From: Rhizosphaericola mali
GTDB lineage: Bacteria; Bacteroidota; Bacteroidia; Chitinophagales; Chitinophagaceae
Length of the DNA: 64,000 nucleotides
Assembly (NCBI RefSeq): GCF_004337365.2
Contig: NZ_CP044016.1
Coordinates: 2,046,001 to 2,110,000, forward strand
Direction of reading: 5' to 3'
Shown: positions 1 to 8,437 of the stretch, one piece after another
Numbering within the stretch: position 1 is the stretch's first letter
Layout: each line of letters starts with the position of its first letter
Made by a program: the position numbers and the translations under genes
Notes under the pieces: model-generated
What the model saw: the letters and a program-made list of their open reading frames with translations, nothing else
The model's database searches: none
What the model was told of the DNA's origin: nothing

Positions 1-182
1 AATACTATGGTAAAATGACCATTTGCATCCGTCTCAGTCCAAGTATTACTTTTTTTTAGATTTAGGGTAGTGTGAGGTAGAATATTGCCATTAGAGGCTC
101 TTACAACTCCTCTTATCTTCTGTGCCAAAGAAAGTATGGGCAAAAGCATCCCCATTACGAATAGGATCGTTTTGAATTTCAT
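1..182 (-). CDS. 5' end of a TonB-dependent receptor-like or CarboxypepD_reg-like outer-membrane protein (partial)
   Basis: The reading frame starts at ATG 182 and runs off the left edge. It begins with a signal peptide (MKFKTILFVMGMLLPILSLA, then Q). This is followed by the first strand-turn-strand of a carboxypeptidase regulatory-like domain (GVVRASNG ... TETDANGHFTI). That domain normally opens SusC/RagA-type TonB receptors and some other Bacteroidota surface proteins. Only 60 codons are visible, so the receptor assignment is by N-terminal architecture alone. The next gene to the right points away, about 740 bp off. Confidence 0.6.
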   Translation of the reverse strand, partial: MKFKTILFVMGMLLPILSLAQKIRGVVRASNGNILPHTTLNLKKSNTWTETDANGHFTIV

Positions 183-585
183 TGAAAATCTGTTAGTTAG
201 TTAAAAAATGTTGTGCTATTTATGAGCCAACAAAATGAGTTATTTCACGATAGGAAAAACATTTTGGAATTGTGTAAATAAATATAAACAAGCAGTTATC
301 CTCAATCAGAGGAATGCAAGTAGTGTAATTTAAAAAGTCTATGACTTATAATTACAAAAAAAGTGAAGACTCTGGCAGTATTGAGTTCAACTATTTATTT
401 AAAATAGTAGGAGAACTCAATAGGAAAATTATTATTAGCTTGGGTTACGCGGTTTACACGCATATTGTTGATTAGCCTTGGCCATATGCCAATGCATTTG
501 TTGTTGAATTCTTTGTACGCTCTTTTTTTGAGGCGTGTGGGTAGTTATTGTTCTCATCGTCCTTAATTGACCAGTTAAGAATTAT

Positions 586-763
586 GAGTCTCTATCAAAA
601 GAATATGGGCCTGCCTTATCCTTTTCCAGTCCTAGTTGACAGCCAAGAGAGAAAAGTTACAGCAAGGCCCATACCTTTTTAATAACGCAATGTACGCATT
701 AAAAGACATGAGTATCTTACCGTCTCGTTCTCTTGGCTGTCATACTTTGGAACATCGAGACTC
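586..763. repeat. nested inverted repeats in a 740-bp gene-free stretch (possible structured element)
   Basis: The spacer 183-926 has no convincing gene. Inside it are three perfect pairings: GAGTCTC 586-592 with GAGACTC 757-763; a 13-mer 637-649 (TGACAGCCAAGAG) with 730-742; and TATGGGCC 604-611 with GGCCCATA 666-673. The third pairing crosses the second, so all three can coexist only as a pseudoknot. This could be a structured RNA, a regulatory DNA element or the end of an old mobile element. No known RNA family is recognised. Confidence 0.35.
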
Positions 764-842
764 TTTAATATGTTGAACTTCTATATATTTCTACATACAA
801 GATATTTTTATCTAAAAACAAAATTACCATAAAAATTCAAAT

Positions 843-881
843 AAAGTAAAATAATTTAATTCAAAAGTAAAATAATTTAAT
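843..881. repeat. 18-bp tandem direct repeat ahead of the small coiled-coil gene
   Basis: AAAGTAAAATAATTTAAT occurs at 843-860 and again at 864-881, a period of 21 bp (two helical turns). It lies 45 bp before the ATG at 927. The spacing puts both copies on the same DNA face, as expected for a paired protein-binding site. The sequence is very AT-rich, so chance is possible. Confidence 0.35.
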
Positions 882-926
882 CCTATTAAAAAAAGCCTTC
901 AATATTTGAAAAATGAACTTTGAGAA

Positions 927-1286
927 ATGGATAAATATATTGGAGCTCTTATTGAAAGAATCGCAAAAAGTAAAGAGTTGAATTCCAGAACATTAGGATT
1001 ATTAATAAATAAAACAAAGCCTGGCACTGCTGACATATTTAAAAGAACTGTAATTGATACTGATTTATTGATTGAGCTTTCCGATAAACTCGATTATGAT
1101 TTCTTTTCTTTTTTCTATAAAAATCCCATTATGGATAGATTCAAAAAGCAAGAAGAAAAAGTTTGGTTGGATAAATTAGCTTTATTAAAAAATGAGATAA
1201 GCAGATTGAAAGAACTACAAGATCAAATGCAGGATCACATAAATACTCAGAAAACTTACATTTTAGATTTGAAGAAAAGAAAATAA
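927..1286 (+). CDS. small putative DNA-binding protein with C-terminal coiled coil
   Basis: This 119-residue protein of unknown family has two visible parts. Residues 1-65 are helical with a helix-turn-helix-like pattern (a stretch TLGLLINKTKPGTADIF, then a conserved-looking acidic segment). Residues 70-115 form a strongly heptad-like, Lys/Glu-rich coiled coil. It carries no signal peptide and is probably cytoplasmic. It stands alone behind an AT-rich leader with an 18-bp tandem repeat. A regulator of a mobile element is the likeliest role, inferred from shape and setting only. Confidence 0.55.
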   Translation: MDKYIGALIERIAKSKELNSRTLGLLINKTKPGTADIFKRTVIDTDLLIELSDKLDYDFFSFFYKNPIMDRFKKQEEKVWLDKLALLKNEISRLKELQDQMQDHINTQKTYILDLKKRK

Positions 1287-1418
1287 TTTTAGAGCGGTAC
1301 GATAGGTATTCATTGATGAAGAAGTTTTCAATGAATATACTAAATCAACTCTTTAATGGCTTTAGAATAGCAATATAAAGTTAGCATTTAATGTACGTAA
1401 TTGTGAAATAAGAACTAT

Positions 1419-2522
1419 ATGAATAAAGCAATAATTTGTCTCACAGGTTTATTGATTTCTTTTACCGTATTTGGCCAAAAGGCTTTGCATAATTCATCTA
1501 AAATGAAGATTATCCATGCGAAGTCTAAAATGGTTAGTATCCGTGACGGGAATGAACTTCAGCAAAATTCATGGACTATAGTCCCATCCGCAAAGCCAGA
1601 TGTATATGAGACCACCGGCAAAAAAGTCACTTTTATTACGGACATGGATTCGATAACATTCAAGACAGAACTGAATGGAGTTTATGATTTTGTAATTTTA
1701 CTAGACAAAGATTCTGCATGGACTCAAATAAAATGTGTCCCTTCTAAACTGGAAATACTTAAACGAGCTGGTGCATATAAACAAGCTGACACAACAGGAT
1801 TACCCCATTTCTCTTATGAAACGCCCCAAAATGCCCGTTTACGAGACGTAAAGACCTATTTTAAACTTGACTCTATTGCAGGAGATGGTAATGAAGTTTC
1901 TAAAATACTGAACATCATGTATTGGATTCATAACAATGTTACACATGATGGTAGCAATTATGCCCTTGCGGAATTTGATGCAATAGATTTATATCAATAT
2001 CATAAGGCTACAAACAAAGGTCTAAATTGTAGACATTTGGCGATTTCTCTGAACGAGATGTATTTATCGATGGGTTTTAAATCTCGTTACGTAACCTGTC
2101 TCCCTAAAAACGAAAATGACCAGGATTGTCACGTTATTTGTAGTGTATGGGTTGATAGTCTACAAAAATGGATTTGGGTTGATCCGACTTTTGCATCTTA
2201 TATCAAAGACGAAAAGGGAAATCTTTTAAGTATTGAAGAAGTGAGAGAACGTTTAATTGATGGAAGGTCATTGATATTGAATGAAGATGCAAATTGGAAC
2301 AATAAAAATAAACAAACGAAAGAAAGTTATTTGATGAATTATATGGCGAAAAACTTATACTGGTTACAGATTCCTATAAGTAGTCAATTCAATCCTGAAA
2401 GTCGTTATCGTAATAATGTAAATAAATATGTTTCATTGTTGCCTATTGGTTATGCTCGTTCCAATATGAGCAATATAGGTAGCATTACGAACGATCCTCA
2501 ATACTTTTGGCAAAAACCATAA
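1419..2522 (+). CDS. secreted transglutaminase-like (papain-fold) protein
   Basis: The 367-residue protein has a signal peptide (residues 1-19, cleavage before Gln20). A transglutaminase-like core lies in its middle. The papain-type triad can be read as Cys204 (GLNCRHLAISLNEMY), His238 (DCHVICSVWVD) and Asp255 (WIWVDPTF), in the right order and spacing for Transglut_core proteins. Family members act as proteases or amidases, or sometimes as transglutaminases, on cell-surface substrates. The substrate here is unknown. The C-terminal 110 residues lack a recognisable domain and there is no T9SS tail. It is a single-gene unit 130 bp after the coiled-coil gene, with opposing transcription downstream. 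Confidence 0.75.
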   Translation: MNKAIICLTGLLISFTVFGQKALHNSSKMKIIHAKSKMVSIRDGNELQQNSWTIVPSAKPDVYETTGKKVTFITDMDSITFKTELNGVYDFVILLDKDSAWTQIKCVPSKLEILKRAGAYKQADTTGLPHFSYETPQNARLRDVKTYFKLDSIAGDGNEVSKILNIMYWIHNNVTHDGSNYALAEFDAIDLYQYHKATNKGLNCRHLAISLNEMYLSMGFKSRYVTCLPKNENDQDCHVICSVWVDSLQKWIWVDPTFASYIKDEKGNLLSIEEVRERLIDGRSLILNEDANWNNKNKQTKESYLMNYMAKNLYWLQIPISSQFNPESRYRNNVNKYVSLLPIGYARSNMSNIGSITNDPQYFWQKP

Positions 2523-2641
2523 ACAAAAAGGATATCTCTGGAAAGTCTCCTATTACAGGTCTTTCTGATTGTCATTGGATATGGTAATTTCCCCTTCAGA
2601 AGACTATAAGGAAAATGAATTATATTTTGTTATCTTTTAAT

Positions 2642-3349
2642 CTATTCATTATTTGAATTTCTATCTCCAATGAATGGAGACTTTCTATAAATATCAAGTA
2701 GCTGTCTTTGCATTAATTTAAAGTTTAATTTAAAAAGTTTTCCATAATTAGTTACTATCCTGTCAAAAGCCAAAAATGTTGAAAATGAGGCGATAATGAC
2801 CTTTAAGTGTTTTGTTTCCGGATGAATTAGATCTTGAATACTTGAATATACTATAAGTACAAAGAAAATCGCATAAATATAAAATGTGATTTTTCTATTA
2901 TCAGCAAATGATAACGAAAATTTCTCAAATAATTCATTCATTTTTCCATCATCTGATTTTCCCATTATTTTATTCACTTTTCTTAAAATGCTATCTAAAA
3001 AAAGTCTATTAATAATAGTCAAATAACTTATTAATAAATAAATTTTCAAATCGTAGGATAAAGTATAAAAAAAATGATTTACAACCGCTATAATTAGTAA
3101 TAATGGCGCTGCGGAAAATATAAGTGCCGCAAAAACATTTCCTAATGCCTTTATGAAAGGAAATAGTAATAAAAATATTAGAACCGGAACCTGGATGATA
3201 AATAAAATTGGTAATGTAATTTTCTTCTCTGGAATTGAAAAACTAAATATAAATAAAAATACCCAAAATAACATCGTGTACATTACTTTTACAAGTGTAT
3301 CATTATTTGAACTAATAAATTTTTTATAAAATAATGCTACGAGAATCAT
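2642..3349 (-). CDS. multi-pass membrane protein of unknown function
   Basis: The 235-residue protein has about five to six hydrophobic segments: near residues 18-40, 45-65, 70-90, 100-120, 155-172 and possibly 182-200. They are separated by short basic loops (KKFISSN, SILRKVNKIMGKSDDGK). No catalytic or transport motif is recognised. It lies downstream of the DUF488/dual-OB pair on the same strand after an 82-bp gap and could be the last gene of that unit, but the gap and its AT-richness leave this open. Confidence 0.55.
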   Translation of the reverse strand: MILVALFYKKFISSNNDTLVKVMYTMLFWVFLFIFSFSIPEKKITLPILFIIQVPVLIFLLLFPFIKALGNVFAALIFSAAPLLLIIAVVNHFFYTLSYDLKIYLLISYLTIINRLFLDSILRKVNKIMGKSDDGKMNELFEKFSLSFADNRKITFYIYAIFFVLIVYSSIQDLIHPETKHLKVIIASFSTFLAFDRIVTNYGKLFKLNFKLMQRQLLDIYRKSPFIGDRNSNNE

Positions 3350-3431
3350 TCCAATAATTCCAAAGATGGCAGCGCCGAACTTGTTGTCTGTTTGATTGTT
3401 TTTTTACCCATTAAATAAAAGTTAATAGATA

Positions 3432-4262
3432 TTAAAATAAAGCTAATTGAGATTCCCTTTTTGGTGAAAATGTTCCTATAATGATAAAAGGATTATGAGC
3501 CTTTTGCATATGAAACTTGTAACTAGTTCCTAAAAAGAAATATAAATCTTTCGTCTTAGCAAAATCATCAAAATATTTCTGGCGCACTTGCTCACAAGCA
3601 AGAGCTTCCCTATCATAACCATCAAATTTTTTCAAACAATTAAAGTACAGCATTCCTGTTTCCCAGTCCTCGATCATTAATGTCCTTACTTTTCCCGTTT
3701 CATCCTTGAATTTGTAAGAGAACTTATAGGGTAATTTATCAACCACCTTAAATGGATTTCCCGTTTCTTTGAACAAATTAGTCTGCTTATCTTTTTCGAT
3801 AACTGCTTTTAATTTTTCGGGATTCCACACTCTTTCATCTGGTTCAATAATAAAATCCAATATCTCTGTAGGTTTAAATACGGCAAGAGATGTGAACTTG
3901 TCTTTATCATATGCATCGGCGATTAACTGTTCCATATTGGTATAATGCTTATTTTTAAGAACTATTTCCTTACGTTTTAGCCAATTTCCTTCTGTCCCTA
4001 AAGATCCAATATGTTCAAATGGAACATCCAAATTGGGCCGGTAGCTTTCTGGCCGTTGGTCTTTAGGATTTTTGGTTACATCCATTATGTACCAATCGTA
4101 TTTATGATATTTATCACCATCTTCCAATTTCCTAAACGGAATGGGAAAAATTCTTATCCATGTTCCATCTTCCCGAAATCCGGCAGTGCATACCAATTCA
4201 TCATATTTGGCAGACAAGTTGGGATAGGTTTTTACAGTAATCAATATTTTCTCTTTAGCCAT
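3432..4262 (-). CDS. probable dual OB-fold domain protein paired with a DUF488 protein
   Basis: This 276-residue cytoplasmic protein has no signal peptide or membrane segment. Its N-terminal part is beta-rich (ILITVKTYPNLSAKYDELVC, then GTWIRIFPIPFRKL, WYIMDVTKN). A second beta-rich half ends in YFFLGTSYKFH. This resembles the two-OB-fold (DuOB-like) proteins that accompany DUF488 proteins, as far as I can judge from memory of the family. OB folds usually bind nucleic acid. It starts 3 bp after the stop of the SocA-like/DUF488 gene, so the two are surely co-transcribed. The biochemical role is unknown. A role in nucleic-acid repair or defence is inferred from fold and partner. Confidence 0.5.
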   Translation of the reverse strand: MAKEKILITVKTYPNLSAKYDELVCTAGFREDGTWIRIFPIPFRKLEDGDKYHKYDWYIMDVTKNPKDQRPESYRPNLDVPFEHIGSLGTEGNWLKRKEIVLKNKHYTNMEQLIADAYDKDKFTSLAVFKPTEILDFIIEPDERVWNPEKLKAVIEKDKQTNLFKETGNPFKVVDKLPYKFSYKFKDETGKVRTLMIEDWETGMLYFNCLKKFDGYDREALACEQVRQKYFDDFAKTKDLYFFLGTSYKFHMQKAHNPFIIIGTFSPKRESQLALF

Positions 4263-4265
4263 ATA

Positions 4266-5153
4266 TTATATGTGTTTTAGTTCATATTTCCAGCCAGGTA
4301 GGTTTTGAATTGCTTCTGCAAGATGTTTGCGGTGACATTGGCAAACATTAGCCTCAAAACATGTGAGAGCGATTCTTTCTTTTTCTTCCAATAATTTCAA
4401 TATGCGCCTCTGCTGTACGGTAGTTTTGGGTAGATTTTCTTTTCTGTAAATACTAAATAAATTATCGTAATCAGCTTGCGTTTTAAGCTCTTGACGATAT
4501 TCTGATTGTATACCGACTTCCGGGATGTGTAGATACTCTATATGGATTTTTTCACAAGCTGCATTTAATTGGGATTTCGAAAACCCAAATTTCATACTCA
4601 TTGGATTATTCCGTACATCGATTAACAGTTTAATATCATTACGTATCAACTTGTTTAAATATTCTTCTAAAGAAATACCCTCATATCCTATCGTATGCAG
4701 AATGATACCTTCCCGCTTAGGCCGGCTTTCCAATATTTTTTCATAAGCCTCATTAGGCAATATCCGCTGGGCTAAAACGCTGTTAATTGCATAATATTTA
4801 AAATTCAAATAAGTGTGTTGCATGAGAGTATGTGCATTCATGCGTCCATAATTCTTTTTAACCTCAGCAAGCAACAATTTGTCATTTGCTTTTAGTTTAG
4901 ATATATAGTTAGATTTATCTAATTTCTTAACTTCTTTTTCTCCCGAATTAAGGATATTTGCCTTTGCCAATGATTCAATATCAGAATTAGCTGTAATTGA
5001 ATAACAACCATATAAATAGGGTATAAAATGATATTCAGCATTTGCACCCTGCTTATTACAAAACAAGAAAAGGAGCTTTTGCAAAGAAATTTTATCTAAT
5101 TCTCCATCAAAAGCTTCCAATAACCCCAATAATAATTTGCGCCTATAAAACAT
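4266..5153 (-). CDS. SocA/Panacea-like domain fused to DUF488
   Basis: The 295-residue fusion has two parts. Residues 1-145 look like a Panacea/SocA-type helical domain (ISLQKLLFLFCNKQG, then YHFIPYLYGCYS), a fold found in antitoxins and phage-related regulators. Residues 150-295 are DUF488: an opening strand HTIGYEGISLEEYL, the LLIDVRNNPMS motif, and the cysteine/histidine signature LTCFEANVCQCHRKHLAEAI near the C-terminus. DUF488 is conserved, its activity is not settled, and it recurs beside nucleic-acid-acting proteins. Together with the dual-OB partner 3 bp downstream it forms a compact two-gene operon behind a mobilisation module, a typical place for accessory defence or TA-like genes. 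Confidence 0.7.
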   Translation of the reverse strand: MFYRRKLLLGLLEAFDGELDKISLQKLLFLFCNKQGANAEYHFIPYLYGCYSITANSDIESLAKANILNSGEKEVKKLDKSNYISKLKANDKLLLAEVKKNYGRMNAHTLMQHTYLNFKYYAINSVLAQRILPNEAYEKILESRPKREGIILHTIGYEGISLEEYLNKLIRNDIKLLIDVRNNPMSMKFGFSKSQLNAACEKIHIEYLHIPEVGIQSEYRQELKTQADYDNLFSIYRKENLPKTTVQQRRILKLLEEKERIALTCFEANVCQCHRKHLAEAIQNLPGWKYELKHI

Positions 5154-5338
5154 ACAGCAAAGATACTCTTTTTAGAAAGTCCTTTATTTTCATTTGAAAT
5201 CATACAAATATAAGTATTTCAATAAGGATAACTAAATTTCTTAGTATTCCCTCTCAATTGTAGCCTCATATGAAGCAATCTTGTTATATGTCTTGTGTTA
5301 AATAACAACTTTTTCTGTTTAATATTTAAATGAAGGAC

Positions 5339-5827
5339 TCACAAGAGTCCTTCATTTGCAAAAGATTGATAACTATCTGTAGTAAGGATTAGATGATCCA
5401 GTAGTGTAATATCCATTAGTTTGGCTGCATCTTTCAATCTTTCTGTAATCTTCAGATCAGCAGTACTGGCAGTTAGATTCCCACTCGGATGATTGTGTGC
5501 CACAATAATTTTACAAGCATTAGATTTTAAAGCTACCGTAAGTAAAATTCGAATATCTACAATAGTTCCAGCGGTACCACCTGTAGAACCGTGATATACA
5601 CCGAGGACTCTGTTAGCATTATTCATAAGAAGCATTTTGAAAGATTCCACCAATTCCATTTCATCTTCGTTCCAAACAGATCTAAAAAGCGAAAGTGCAT
5701 CTTCTGCCATATTGATTTTAGGTCTTTGTGTAGCTTTTATTTTGTTGCGATAAGATAGTTGAACTTCTTGTAATTCGGACCAATGAAGTTCATTTTCTCT
5801 GGTTGCTGTTGAGTTGTAAGTTTTCAT
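5339..5827 (-). CDS. RadC-like JAB/MPN domain protein (copy A)
   Basis: This is a 162-residue short RadC (YkfG/YeeS-like, lacking the N-terminal helix-hairpin-helix part). It shows the JAMM metal-binding motif HNHPSGNLTASTAD and the C-terminal LLDHLILTTDSYQSFAN. The frame is open further upstream, but ATG 5827 is chosen. From there the protein aligns with copy B (30677-31168), while the upstream part lies inside a conserved hairpin. The two copies are about 80 percent identical by eye. Short RadC proteins are typical of plasmids and integrative elements, with unproven function in repair or early transfer. It follows the mob genes on the same strand. Confidence 0.85.
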   Translation of the reverse strand: MKTYNSTATRENELHWSELQEVQLSYRNKIKATQRPKINMAEDALSLFRSVWNEDEMELVESFKMLLMNNANRVLGVYHGSTGGTAGTIVDIRILLTVALKSNACKIIVAHNHPSGNLTASTADLKITERLKDAAKLMDITLLDHLILTTDSYQSFANEGLL

Positions 5828-5856
5828 GATGTACTGTTTTTGTGTAACAGCGATAA

Positions 5857-5952
5857 AAGACGGTTCTCTAAAAAGAAGGCAGTACGTGGAATAGCGGAGC
5901 GTAGTGAGCATATGCCGTCGAAAGCTGCCTGCTTTTTAAAGAGAACCGTCTT
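5857..5952 (-). promoter_or_regulatory. large conserved hairpin ahead of radC (copy A)
   Basis: A 13-bp perfect stem (5857-5869 with 5940-5952) is followed by an inner stem of 13 bp with one mismatch (5873-5885 region with 5924-5936 region). These close a loop of about 40 nt. The loop contains GCATATGC and is nearly identical to that of copy B at 30549-30647. The stem sequences differ between the copies but stay complementary, so the structure rather than the arm sequence is conserved. Flanking blocks CACTAAGCTAAG and CTGTTACACAAAAACAG are also shared. It ends about 30 bp before the radC ATG. Confidence 0.75.
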
Positions 5953-6104
5953 AGCTTAGTGGAACTAAAAACGGTACATAAAATCTTACAACAGAAGAAG
6001 GAAAAAATTAAACTAAAACGATCATTACTCTGAAAATAAAATTGAATACGTACACAAAATAAACTGTCCCAAATTTGTATAAAATATGTGACAACAAAAG
6101 TTGA

Positions 6105-6692
6105 CTATTTCTTCTTTTTTGCTTTACGTTTTTTGAAAGAAGTTTTTTCGGAAATTTTGTTTTGTTCCAAATTTCTAGGAGGATGATCTAAAAAATAATA
6201 TGGATTTCTATTGTATACAGAATCTACAGCTCTGATAAAGTTTGGTGCCGCCTGTTGAACATAGTCATACTTTATGAGTAGTTCGTTGTATTGATTGTAA
6301 CGTGTAAAACTAAGCCAACCCAGAAAAATGGATAGTCCAATGAAAAACAATAGAAGAAGCAACCATCTCCAATCTTTGAAGCTGTGTTCATGGCGGATCC
6401 TTTGGTTTTCTGGATCTGCCAATTGTTGAATAATACGCTCTAAGGATCGCTGCAATTTTTCCATGGATTCTGGACGCAACATCTTATCCTCTTTAATGTC
6501 CTTTTTGACCACCAAATCTAAAAGTGCTTTCATATGGTCCACTTTTTTAAGTAGTATTCTCAGACTATAAGACAAGGAATCGGAAAGCTCGTTTTGTACT
6601 TGAGAGGGTTCCACCTTTTCAACAAGCACTTTGATTTCTTGCACTTCTTTTACTAAATCTTTTAATACGATTTCCACTTCAGAAAGATTCAT
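6105..6692 (-). CDS. mobilisation-module coiled-coil membrane protein
   Basis: The 195-residue protein has an acidic, heptad-rich N-terminal half (residues 1-100) and one transmembrane helix near residues 108-126 (WLLLLLFFIGLSIFLGWLSF). A short soluble part follows, with a very basic tail (FKKRKAKKKK). Its start lies 24 bp after the relaxase stop, so it belongs to the mob operon. Proteins of this shape are common behind Bacteroidota relaxases. Anchoring the relaxosome to the membrane or contacting the coupling protein is an inference. Confidence 0.6.
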   Translation of the reverse strand: MNLSEVEIVLKDLVKEVQEIKVLVEKVEPSQVQNELSDSLSYSLRILLKKVDHMKALLDLVVKKDIKEDKMLRPESMEKLQRSLERIIQQLADPENQRIRHEHSFKDWRWLLLLLFFIGLSIFLGWLSFTRYNQYNELLIKYDYVQQAAPNFIRAVDSVYNRNPYYFLDHPPRNLEQNKISEKTSFKKRKAKKKK

Positions 6693-6716
6693 AACTTGAG
6701 GATATTAAAGGGTTAC

Positions 6717-7793
6717 TTACATAGATAATTTTACTTTTCTTTTTTCTTTGAGGCGTTTTTTTTCTTCTGACTCATCCATCCCCATCGCACCAAAATAAAC
6801 GCTATCAATATCTACCTTAAGAGGACTAATCATATAATCAATCAGAGCTTTTGTCACTGTTTCAATAGTTACACTTTCACTAATATTATTTTTAGATGTT
6901 GGATGAACTTGACGAGGCATGAATCTATCTCTTAGGCGCAAAGTAGACTTAGATATTTTATCATTTATATCACCCCTTGCCAAGGCAATATTTCTTTCTA
7001 ATTGTACTAGTTGAGACGGACTCAATGGAGCTTTCTGTTGTTTTTTATTAAAGGCAATGATTTTCTCAATTTTAGAAAGACTACATCCTAAGGAACTCGC
7101 TTTAAAATAAATTCCAGAGGATTGATGTACAATTCCCAGTCCCCTTCCTTTGTGTAAACTATAACCGGCTTTTTGCATTTGTATAATAAATTCCAACATG
7201 GACGTTGCCTTATAAAGTGCATTTTTCAAAACCATTCTAGCTTGCAACTGCCGAGCATTCCAATGCTGTTTTTCGTTATTCGAACTATTTAATTTCTGTT
7301 TCCAAGTCTTCGGTGTCTTGACTTGTTTTAGATGAAATAGCATTTCACATTTTCGGGAAATTTTCATTAATCTTTGCTTGGACTGAAACAGATTTACAAC
7401 TTGTCTACCATCAATTGGAGGACGAACAATGATCGCATGGTAGTGATCCTTACTCTCCGGACTAGTGTGTTTACAAAGTAAAAACATATTCTCGTCTAGT
7501 TTGAACTCCTTCATTACCATTGCTGCCAATTGTAATTCTTGCGCTGCATTTAAAAATTCTCCTTCACTTAAAGAAAAGATCGCATGAAATAGCGGTTGAC
7601 TGCAACGGTTGTTATTTAAGTCCAATGCCATCTGCATTTGCGCCACAATTTCATCAGTATGTTCTCCTACAAGTGCATTTTGAAAAATGATTTGAGCTTT
7701 TTCTTCCGGATGTTTTAATCCATTTTCTCTAAGTACATAAGAGACCATATTAGAAATTGAAGACGCTTTTGCGGTAGTTTGTTTAGCGATCAT
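6717..7793 (-). CDS. relaxase/mobilisation nuclease (module A)
   Basis: This 358-residue relaxase nicks the transfer origin and pilots single-stranded DNA during conjugative mobilisation. The start MIAKQTTAKASSISNMVSYV and the metal-binding histidine motif at His117/His119 (KDHYHAIIVRPP) fit the relaxase/MobA-VirD2 domain. Helical segments continue to the C-terminus. It is preceded by the MobC-like gene (gap about 75 bp) and followed by a coiled-coil membrane protein. There is no coupling protein or transfer-pore gene nearby, so it would need a helper element. Confidence 0.8.
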   Translation of the reverse strand: MIAKQTTAKASSISNMVSYVLRENGLKHPEEKAQIIFQNALVGEHTDEIVAQMQMALDLNNNRCSQPLFHAIFSLSEGEFLNAAQELQLAAMVMKEFKLDENMFLLCKHTSPESKDHYHAIIVRPPIDGRQVVNLFQSKQRLMKISRKCEMLFHLKQVKTPKTWKQKLNSSNNEKQHWNARQLQARMVLKNALYKATSMLEFIIQMQKAGYSLHKGRGLGIVHQSSGIYFKASSLGCSLSKIEKIIAFNKKQQKAPLSPSQLVQLERNIALARGDINDKISKSTLRLRDRFMPRQVHPTSKNNISESVTIETVTKALIDYMISPLKVDIDSVYFGAMGMDESEEKKRLKEKRKVKLSM

Positions 7794-7867
7794 ACTCGTA
7801 AATGTGTAATGGAAATCGAAAAATATTGGACAGCTCGTAAATAAAAAATGCGACTATGATGCCAATT

Positions 7868-8194
7868 CTACTGAACCGCTTTTTTTATTTCACCAGCGAG
7901 ATAAAGGATTCTTTCACCATAGAATCGCAGTTCCTTTTCAGAAATATTCTGCACCGCTCCTTGGTGTAAATGGCGAACCAATTGGTTGAAATTGGAAGCC
8001 GTAAGTGTCAACGTCAAAACTACTTTGGATACAGAAGCAGGAATGGTTTTAAGGTACATTTTGATCTCGACTTTTCTAGCTGCTTCAATCAAAAAATGAG
8101 AAATGGGTAATTCAGATTGCCTAGCCTTCGAGTAAATACTACGGTATTCTTCAGGAGTGACGAGTATATTTAAACGACGTGTTTTATTTTTCAT
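7868..8194 (-). CDS. MobC-like plasmid mobilisation protein (module A)
   Basis: From ATG 8194 the protein has 108 residues. It opens with a basic ribbon-helix-helix-like segment (MKNKTRRLNILVTPEEYRSI). It then has the helical part typical of MobC proteins, ending with the pattern TASNFNQLVRHLHQ that recurs as NNFNQIVRRIN in module B. MobC-type proteins bind oriT and help the relaxase open it. Upstream codons 8195-8278 are open, but the ribbon-helix-helix start supports 8194. Confidence 0.75.
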   Translation of the reverse strand: MKNKTRRLNILVTPEEYRSIYSKARQSELPISHFLIEAARKVEIKMYLKTIPASVSKVVLTLTLTASNFNQLVRHLHQGAVQNISEKELRFYGERILYLAGEIKKAVQ

Positions 8195-8290
8195 ATACTT
8201 GGATTTGAAAATAAATAAATGACGAATGCGACAGTCATGAGAGAATAGATAATTTGGGCCTCGCATGAGTATGCCCAACCTGCTTGCTAT

Positions 8291-8370
8291 AGAAAACCAA
8301 GGGCTCCTATCATAGGGTTTTGAGATACTGATAATACAGCCTATTTTTACGACCTTCTAGGAGGTTTTCT
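8291..8370. other. inverted-repeat cluster upstream of mob module A (oriT candidate)
   Basis: AGAAAACC at 8291-8298 is complementary to GGTTTTCT at 8363-8370. Its core AAAACC (8293-8298) can also pair with GGTTTT at 8316-8321 around the small palindrome CCTATCATAGG (8306-8316). Alternative hairpins just before mobC/relaxase genes are what transfer origins look like. No nick site can be identified by eye. Confidence 0.35.
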
Positions 8371-8437
8371 GACTATATTATTCCATCTATTTGGATTGGC
8401 TCCCTTCTGGACTCTGGGGCTTTTATTTAGATGTTGA

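Noticed and set aside
843-881. CRISPR-like repeat pair
   Set aside because: Only two AT-rich copies with a 3-bp spacer, no cas genes and no array.
5828-5911. N-terminal extension of RadC copy A (and 30569-30676 for copy B)
   Set aside because: The extensions translate the two hairpins. They do not align with each other as protein, while the DNA structure is conserved.
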